A DNA stretch of 12,218 nt, taken from Larix sibirica (lineage: Eukaryota > Streptophyta > Pinopsida > Pinales > Pinaceae). The translations under genes were made by a program, and so were the position numbers. The DNA is taken from contig NWUY0300036640.1 of the NCBI GenBank assembly GCA_004151065.3, forward strand, positions 30,429 through 42,646. Direction: 5' to 3'. Positions 7,415 through 12,218 of this stretch are shown here, piece after piece (position 1 is the stretch's first letter; each line of letters opens with the position of its first letter). Below the pieces are notes generated by a model. It saw only the letters and a program-made list of their open reading frames with translations. It searched no databases and was not told where the DNA came from.

Positions 7415-7689
7415 TGACCTTTAGGTTCATGACAAGATGCCACTAGGTTAATCAAAATTTTAAGTCATGACTACATTTGTAGATTATTACGGTATTTCAC
7501 TTAGGTTTTAGATTAGGTTTCACTTAAAAAATACAAATAGAATTCACTTGAAATTGTTGTTATATTTGCTAAACTTACTTGGGCTAAAGAGGAGAGTTGT
7601 GAGTATGTGACAAGTCTTCAGGAGTGATCCACATCTCTAACGATACTATACGCATAACCCAAATTTCTTGCAAGACGACATGATTCAAT
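7415..7689. other. Unassigned spacer
   Basis: No coding or RNA signal. A short imperfect repetition of TTTCACTTA occurs at about 7494-7526. This is probably old target DNA between the gypsy element and LINE remnant 2. Confidence 0.3.
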
Positions 7690-8990
7690 CTCTTTTCTTT
7701 GTTTTCATGGAAAAAAATCGTAATTTCATTTACAAAAATAAAATTACATTCTTTAAATGCATTTCAACATATTTCAATTTGTTTGCATGGAATCCATATC
7801 CTAAAAACTATTATAATGTCTATCGAAATATACCAATATATCCTCTATACATATCTCAAAACAACCCCTTGGAAGAAGAAAGGAAAATAAGTTTCATTTG
7901 TCTCACTTTTCCAATTTATAGAAAATGCCATATATAATGCATATTACATATCAATTAAAAGACATAAAATCAAGAACATCCTTAAGGCCATATCTCCCAA
8001 GTAACCCAAATGATAACAACTCTTGAAAACAACCTAAAAAAAAGAATGATGATCATATTTGGATGATTGTTTTTCCAATTCTTCCCATACTTTCCATCGC
8101 CTAGCTGCATGCAATAGACTAACCTCGGGCAACCTATTAGTTCATTTATCTCCATGTAAATATGATGAAAATGGATATAGTTAAAAGTTTCTTTAAAATT
8201 TTGTATCTCTTCATATATGGGCCTAAACAAAAGCATTTACCCCCATATCCAATTTATCACCCCTAGAGTCCCCAAAAATATGGATTTTAAAAGCACCTAT
8301 TTTATATGATAATCATAAGAGTTAAATTATGAGCCATTCATTTTGAGAAGTTGTTTCAACCCTTCTTAGGCTTGATTTAAAATTTATAATGTGGTTTTTC
8401 TTCAAATAAATAATTGTGCTTGCGCTATTGGCATGTGGGAAACTTGAGATGCACCATCAAAATATGCCCGTGCCCCAAATGGATCAATATCTTCCATAGA
8501 AATATTCCTTGGAGGTTTATCATTTTTTTCTTAAATCTAATGATATTTACTAGCGGATATAACAACTTTTTCTTTTAAAAAATAACTAGCATCCATTGCA
8601 AGCCAAATTCCCTAAGTAGATATAAGAGGCAAGGATTTGAATATCTTTCTTCAAGTTCCCACAACAAGTCTGTGGACTTTCCTCAATCGATTCCCCCCTC
8701 TAGACATCCTTTAGTTCGGTGATAGCCTCCACTTCTTTCCAAACTTGAATAGTACACACAAAACATAATTGAACACTAAATTTTCTCTTCATTATGTTTA
8801 TATAAAGGGCATCTACTAGGGCCTTGCCTATTTATTTTCTGCAACTTTTATGAGGTTGATAACTTCTATTTGAGATCCAACCACATAATAATACAAAATT
8901 TTAAGAGATTTAAATTTCCATACTAGATTCCCCCAGTAACAAAGGTCTCCTAATCCTTCTCCTTTACATAGAGAGCCCTCTAGCCTACTT
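7690..8990 (-). mobile_element. LINE remnant 2, same family as remnant 1
   Basis: A minus-strand LINE 3' portion. The coding part (about 8040-8965) is followed by a 3' untranslated region that runs to about 7690. Its proposed end (ATGAAATTACG, a T run, CCATG, then an A-rich tail) matches the end of LINE remnant 1 at about 990-1025. The zf-RVT and RNase H sequences of the two remnants also agree motif for motif, so they are related insertions. The 5' limit is uncertain (8970-9060). Like remnant 1 it lacks the reverse transcriptase and endonuclease. Confidence 0.65.
8040..8965 (-). pseudogene. LINE ORF2 C-terminus: zf-RVT and RNase H (many frameshifts)
   Basis: No long frame survives, but ordered motifs appear on the minus strand. 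For zf-RVT: LVWKFKSLKI (about 8925), QGPSRCPLYKHNEE (Cys at about 8810), IQVWKEVEAIT (about 8740), then KIFKSLPLI and GIWLAMDASYF (about 8590-8640), parallel to WGVWLARNQRIF in remnant 1. For RNase H: AYFDGASQ (8443-8467, catalytic Asp kept), SQNEW (about 8345, possibly the catalytic Glu), IFGDS (8262-8282, catalytic Asp kept), VINWI, LLFRPIYEEIQNFKETF, HIYMEINE (about 8143-8169), then after a frameshift NRLPEVSLLHAARRWKVWEE, where the fourth Asp is lost. The order and spacing fit a LINE RNase H domain. The open frame at 7982-8236 is one piece of this. Confidence 0.7.
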
Positions 8991-9085
8991 TGGGAGTATA
9001 AATACCCCTTGTAGGTTGATCAAATCAATTCATCCTCTACATCCTTGAGTCTTACATGGCTTGACCTTAAACTTATTATATATCT
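8991..9085. other. Junction between LINE remnant 2 and the copia LTR
   Basis: No coding signal. The plus strand carries GGGAGTATAAATACCCC (8992-9008), an imperfect palindrome around a TATAAATA core. It could be an old promoter TATA box or a fortuitous hairpin. Confidence 0.3.
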
Positions 9086-9097
9086 TTCTCGTACCAA
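9086..9097 (-). other. Primer-binding-site-like sequence next to the copia LTR
   Basis: On the minus strand TTGGTACGAGAA begins immediately after the proposed LTR end and resembles TTGGTATCAGAGC with two missing bases. A primer-binding site is expected after a 5' LTR, yet this LTR lies downstream of the copia pol and its polypurine tract. Confidence 0.35.
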
Positions 9098-9197
9098 TAT
9101 TACGAAAGTTGAGCACACAAAAGAACCAAGAACGCAAAGAGAGAATTCAATGAGGGAAAATTGTTATTTAGTTTTATCAAATGAAGAGAACAACTTT

Positions 9198-9206
9198 CTC
9201 TTTATA
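9198..9206 (-). promoter_or_regulatory. TATA-like box in the copia LTR
   Basis: TATAAAGAG on the minus strand, about 170 bases into the LTR, followed about 60 bases later by a pyrimidine-rich stretch. Position and sequence fit an LTR promoter; there is no direct evidence of use. Confidence 0.4.
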
Positions 9207-9221
9207 ATAATGAGATGAAAT

Positions 9222-9260
9222 AAACCCTAACTACTCAAACCCTAATTAGGAAAACCCTAA
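9222..9260 (+). promoter_or_regulatory. Three telo-box motifs (AAACCCTAA)
   Basis: Exact AAACCCTAA copies lie at 9222-9230, 9237-9245 and 9252-9260. The telo box is a known plant promoter element bound by telomere-repeat-binding proteins, and it has the same sequence as the plant telomere repeat. The three copies sit in the copia LTR just upstream of its TATA-like box. Confidence 0.6.
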
Positions 9261-9373
9261 AATGACTTATGTATACTTTAATACAATAATTAAGCATAAA
9301 GTAATCTAAAGTCACAAAGTGGTTTTATGGATATTCCTAAGTCTATAGTCTTGATGAACTTTATATTCTAACA

Positions 9374-10384
9374 CCCTCCCTTAGTGGTCAATCTAGAAAA
9401 TACACCCAGTTTTCCCACGAATTTTACAAATTTTTATGGACCCAAAGACATAGTGAGAATGTTTGCAGTTTGATCCTTTATAGTACAATATTGCAGTTCA
9501 ATTATTCTATCTTCTATAAGTTTCCAAATGAAGTGACAATGACCATCAATATGTTCGGTACACTTGTGGAAGATTGGATCCTTTTCCAAGTTAATAACTC
9601 CCTAGTTATCACAATACAATATGGTAGGCTCGTTTTATTGTATCTTTGTATTTACAAGCATCAGTCTAAGCCAAAATGCTACACATGCTCGTTTCACTAT
9701 TACTCAATATTCCTCTTCGATTGAAGAAATGGAGACATGTTCCTTCTTCCTAGAGTAAAAACATAGCCTGCTGTGGATTTCTTGTCATCCATAGATCCTA
9801 CCCAATCTAAATCTGTATAACCACACAATTGGGGTTCTTTGTATCTACCATATAGAATGCCAAAATATAATGCTCTTTTCACATATCATAGCACTCTTTT
9901 TGTTGTTGCCTAATGTTCTACCTTTGGAGCGGTCATGAATCAAGAGATGTATCTAAATGCAAAACTCAATTCAAGTATACTAGTCATAACATAGATTAAT
10001 CCTCCCACTAGTCACTTGTAGACTAATTTATTAATTTCCTTGGAATCAATTTTGGTTGAAAGTTTCATCCCTTTGTCCATAGGTGTAGATGAGTTTTTAC
10101 AATCTACCATCCTAAACATGTCTAACAAACATTTGGCATACTTTGTCTAACAAAGGTTTGGCATACCCATGATATTGACCTTGTCTTGCTACTTATGATG
10201 ATGATGTCATGTACATATCACTAGTATAATTACATCATCTAAAATGCTTCTGATATAAAGATTTGGATTTGAAAGACTCCTTTGGAATCCTTGTTCACCC
10301 AAATACTTGCCCACTTTGGTGTACCATGCTCTTAGTGCCTGCAATAGAGAGCTTTCTTCAATGGGTAGATCATATGTTCTTTCC
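9374..10384 (-). pseudogene. Ty1/copia pol relic: partial reverse transcriptase and RNase H
   Basis: Read on the minus strand from 10384: HMIYPLKKALY and RAWYTKVGKYLGEQGFQRS (about 10290-10375), then SNPNLYIRS and an active-site box YVHD (10206-10217) where YVDD is expected, so the first Asp is lost. After a shortened stretch come YAKCLLDMFRMVDCK, STPMDKGMKLS, LVGGLIYV and FMTAPKVEH. RNase H follows with CGYTDLDWVGSMDDKKSTAG and YVFTLG (about 9760-9830), SSIEEEY (for the usual STEAEY) and a CDN-containing block to HIDGHCHFI and LQYCTIKDQTANILT near 9460-9600. The coding part ends just before the polypurine tract. Everything upstream (gag, protease, integrase, N-terminal RT) is missing because the relic is cut off at 10384. 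At least seven frame changes or stops; not functional. Confidence 0.85.
10121..10170. repeat. 25-bp near-perfect tandem duplication in copia reverse transcriptase
   Basis: Units 10121-10145 and 10146-10170 both begin TCTAACAAA, continue with a TTTGGCATAC core and differ at about five positions. The second copy breaks the frame upstream of the YAKCLLDMF motif. Confidence 0.75.
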
Positions 10385-10662
10385 TGTCATGTCCCCAATT
10401 TTGGTATATGGAAAATTGGGTAAGGTCACCTAGGACAAATTCATAAAATCAATATGGTGGCTAATATAATTAAAATTGCTTAAGTAAAATTATCCTAAGA
10501 TCCAAAAATAATTATTAAATGGATAATTAAGCCACAAATAATTCCCAATTCGAAATATGGAGCCAAAAATATGTGGGGAATATTGGAGAAATTACTTGGC
10601 CAATTAAATNAGGCCAATTTGCTTAGGCCATTGTGACCCAATGCCAAATTTGGGACATGACA
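10385..10662. mobile_element. 278-bp repeat unit with 19-bp inverted termini (solo LTR or MITE-like), copy 1
   Basis: It starts TGTCATGTCCCCAATTTTGG and ends CCAAATTTGGGACATGACA, inverted copies of each other except for one or two bases. The first 150 bases align with 12069-12218 in direct orientation, roughly three quarters identical by eye. TG...CA ends and a direct-repeat partner fit an LTR. Long inverted termini and no visible primer-binding site at 10663 fit a MITE-like element instead. No exact target duplication is seen at this copy (TTTCC before, CATCT after). The only ambiguous base of the window, N, is at 10610. No coding capacity. Confidence 0.65.
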
Positions 10663-10907
10663 CATCTCCCTCTATGTAGCCTTCCACTCACGCATGAAGT
10701 TGAACTAGTCAACCTGTGCATGTTGTTGCTCATCAGCCTCTCATCGCTGACCTTTCTATTTCACATATAACATCAATCAATGTCATAAATAGACATATAA
10801 AAACATTCAATATTTCATTCAATTAGCATGTTATTTAATAACATCAAATAATTATAAAAATTCTCAAAAAATATGATTTTGAACGAACAATGCTTTTATC
10901 CAATACC
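10663..10907. other. Unassigned AT-rich segment
   Basis: No coding or RNA signal. It does not continue the interrupted copia sequence, which argues against the 278-bp unit alone being a simple insertion into copia. Confidence 0.35.
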
Positions 10908-12050
10908 CCACCGCTAACAGTGCTCTTGGACAACATGCGCACCGGTTAACGGAGAGCACCATTGGGTGTTTTATAATTTTTTAATAGTGGATGATGGTGC
11001 ACCCATTAAACATCAAAGCATCGACAATAGTGTGCAAATGTTCATATATCACACTGTCGAAGTCCTTTTTAATTTTTTTAAGTTTTTTTTCTTTAACGAT
11101 GTGCCCGTTAAAATTCAACACACTGGGAAATCGGTGTGGAGAGTTCAACATAGCACATCGTTAAACGTTTTTTGTTTTCTTTGGATCTTTTTTTTATGTT
11201 TTCCACCCCTTAACTAGTGCATTGAGTACATGTCATCGCATCGTAATGGTGTGTCTGCGTTCCTAGATCACACCGTAAACAATGTGTCTGGGTTCTTAGA
11301 GTGCACCATAGCTGCCCTTAGTGAGTTCCTAATTTTCTGTGATATTGGTGCACCATTTACACATTAGCACACCATCATATTAGTGCGAAAATGTCAATGG
11401 ACCACACCTCTTGACGTAATAATTTGTTTAAATTACGGTTGTCTCTATGGTGCGCTTGAAACATGTCAGTGCATTATTTATACGATGCGATGGGTGTTGT
11501 GTGTGTCGTAGAAGCCATTTGTGAATTTTTTAATTTTCTATCATTTACGGTGCGCCAGATACACATCAGCGCACCAAAAAAGTAGTGCGGTGAGTTTAAC
11601 AAACTGCACCGTTAAATGATTTTGTCTTATTAATCTTTTAAAATTTTGCACCCACAACACTAGTGCATTGTGCAAATGTCATCACACCGTTAATGGTGCG
11701 TAATTTTTCTTAGAGAACACAGCATCCAACCTTGATGAGGTCATTTGTGGTAGCGGTGTGTCGGATACACATTGGTGCATCGTGTAATCGGTTCCAAAAG
11801 GTTAATGGGCCGAATCACTTAACATAATGAATTTATTTTAATAATGTGTGGTTTTGCGGTGTGCTTGGGACATGTTAGCACATCGTATCTATGGGGTATT
11901 TTGGTTTAGTGTATGAACTGGTTTATGTTGATTTTTTTAAAACCTAGTTTATCGATGCGTTATGAAATTATAGTGCACTATTTTTGTGGTGCGCATCATT
12001 CATAAATGCACCGTGAATGGTGCAACCTGTAAATTTACAGGGAGCACCAT
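10908..12050. repeat. Array of imperfect palindromic motifs, possibly CACTA-type subterminal repeats
   Basis: About 15 copies of a 27-30-base motif, GGTGC plus about 15 bases often containing ACACAT or ACATGT, then GCACC or CACACC. Clear copies begin at 10996, 11029, 11132, 11215, 11248, 11347, 11449, 11549, 11661, 11754, 11857, 11987 and 12019. From 11347 on, the main copies are spaced about 102, 100, 112, 93 and 103 bases, each followed by an AT-rich tail, so this is also a decayed tandem array with a unit of about 100 bases. In the copy at 11549-11575 GGTGCGC and GCGCACC form a perfect 7-bp stem. Between them CACCGTTAA-like and TAATGGTGC-like boxes recur. Such arrays near ends are known for plant CACTA (En/Spm) transposons, where the transposase binds subterminal repeats, but no CACTA terminus is found, so the class is an inference. 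The open frame at 10966-11217 is incidental. Confidence 0.6.
12019..12048. repeat. 30-bp near-perfect palindrome
   Basis: GGTGC (12019-12023) and GCACC (12044-12048) flank CCTGTAAATTTACAGG (12026-12041), a perfect 16-bp palindrome. Only two bases on each side (AA and GA) fail to pair. It lies at the end of the motif array, 20 bases before the second 278-bp repeat copy. Confidence 0.9.
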
Positions 12051-12068
12051 GTGCAGTGCAAGTCGAAT

Positions 12069-12218
12069 TGTCATGTCCTCAATTTTGGCCTAAGAAAAAT
12101 TGGCCAAGGTCACCTAGGAAAAATTCATAAAAATTAATATGATGGCTAAAATAATCAAATTTCCTCGGTAAATTTATCCTGAGGTTCTCAAAAATAATTA
12201 TTATGGGATAATTTGGCC
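12069..12218. mobile_element. Copy 2 of the TGTCATGTCC repeat (truncated by the window edge)
   Basis: It begins TGTCATGTCCTCAATTTTGG and follows copy 1 for its whole visible 150 bases, including AAGGTCACCTAGG, AATTCATAAAA and CAAAAATAATTATTA. The distance between the starts of the two copies is 1684 bases. No purine-rich tract precedes it, which weakens a reading as a 3' LTR. Its end and any target duplication lie outside the window. Confidence 0.7.

Larger units (their letters stand above)
9098..9373 (-). repeat. LTR of a minus-strand Ty1/copia element
   Basis: On the minus strand the copia polypurine tract AAGGGAGGG (9374-9382) is followed by TGTTAGAATATAAAG, a typical copia LTR start. The far end is placed at about 9098 (CTCAACTTTCGTAATA), giving 276 bp, a normal copia LTR size. 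A TATAAAGAG box lies at 9198-9206 on the minus strand, and three AAACCCTAA motifs lie between the LTR start and that box. The second LTR is not in the window. Confidence 0.65.

Noticed and set aside
7668-7937. Overlapping plus-strand open frames near LINE remnant 2
   Set aside because: AT-rich and opposite to the LINE 3' untranslated region; no recognisable domain.
8992-9008. Promoter of a host gene at the TATAAATA core
   Set aside because: No gene follows on either strand; downstream on the plus strand is antisense LTR and copia sequence.
9222-9260. Interstitial telomere tract
   Set aside because: The AAACCCTAA motifs are separated by unrelated bases and lie within an LTR, so they are telo boxes and not a telomere repeat array.
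9470-9724. Plus-strand open frame of 84 codons
   Set aside because: It is antisense to the copia RNase H and post-RNase H motifs, which are unambiguous on the minus strand.
10966-11217. Plus-strand open frame of 83 codons
   Set aside because: It runs through the palindromic motif array; the composition follows the repeats and no domain appears.
10908-12050. CRISPR-like array
   Set aside because: Repeats are imperfect, variable in spacing (about 30-130 bases) and sit in eukaryotic transposon-rich DNA; the spacers resemble one another.

Overview
The window looks like non-genic DNA from a large plant nuclear genome, possibly a gymnosperm. The plant assignment rests on plant-type LINE ORF2 remnants carrying an RNase H domain, a chromovirus-like Ty3/gypsy element, a Ty1/copia element and AAACCCTAA telo-box motifs. 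The gymnosperm guess is only an inference from how old, nested and degraded the elements are. I find no intact host gene, no tRNA or rRNA gene and no CRISPR. Every coding trace is a broken transposable-element gene whose frame changes repeatedly, so long open frames here should not be read as genes.

Layout, left to right. Positions 1-308 look like the end of a minus-strand LTR retrotransposon (polypurine tract plus start of an LTR that runs off the window). At 441-693 there is a degenerate family of ~38-bp repeats. At 781-975 and 2131-2355 lie two direct copies of an unclassified AT-rich repeat, and they bracket a minus-strand LINE remnant (about 985-2128) with the end of a zf-RVT domain and an RNase H domain. 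At 2569-7414 sits an old Ty3/gypsy element with two diverged LTRs (2569-3538 and 6505-7414), a primer-binding site, and a decayed protease, reverse transcriptase, RNase H, integrase zinc-finger and probable chromodomain tail; gag is unrecognisable and the integrase core is deleted. About 7690-8990 is a second LINE remnant of the same family and orientation as the first. At 9098-10384 a minus-strand Ty1/copia remnant has its 3' LTR, polypurine tract, RNase H and part of the reverse transcriptase; it is cut off abruptly at 10384.

The right end is the least ordinary part. A 278-bp repeat with 19-bp inverted termini (10385-10662) recurs in direct orientation from 12069 to the window edge. Between the two copies lies about 1.1 kb of degenerate, roughly 100-bp-spaced imperfect palindromes of the form GGTGCGC...GCGCACC. 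It ends in a 30-bp near-perfect palindrome. This resembles the subterminal repeat regions of CACTA (En/Spm) transposons, but no CACTA terminus was identified.

These parts do not work together as a system. The window is a record of successive insertions, duplications and deletions. The copia element was probably interrupted by the repeat unit at 10385, and the gypsy element predates many of its internal breaks. Domain calls come from motif recognition by eye, and identities are estimates, not computed values.
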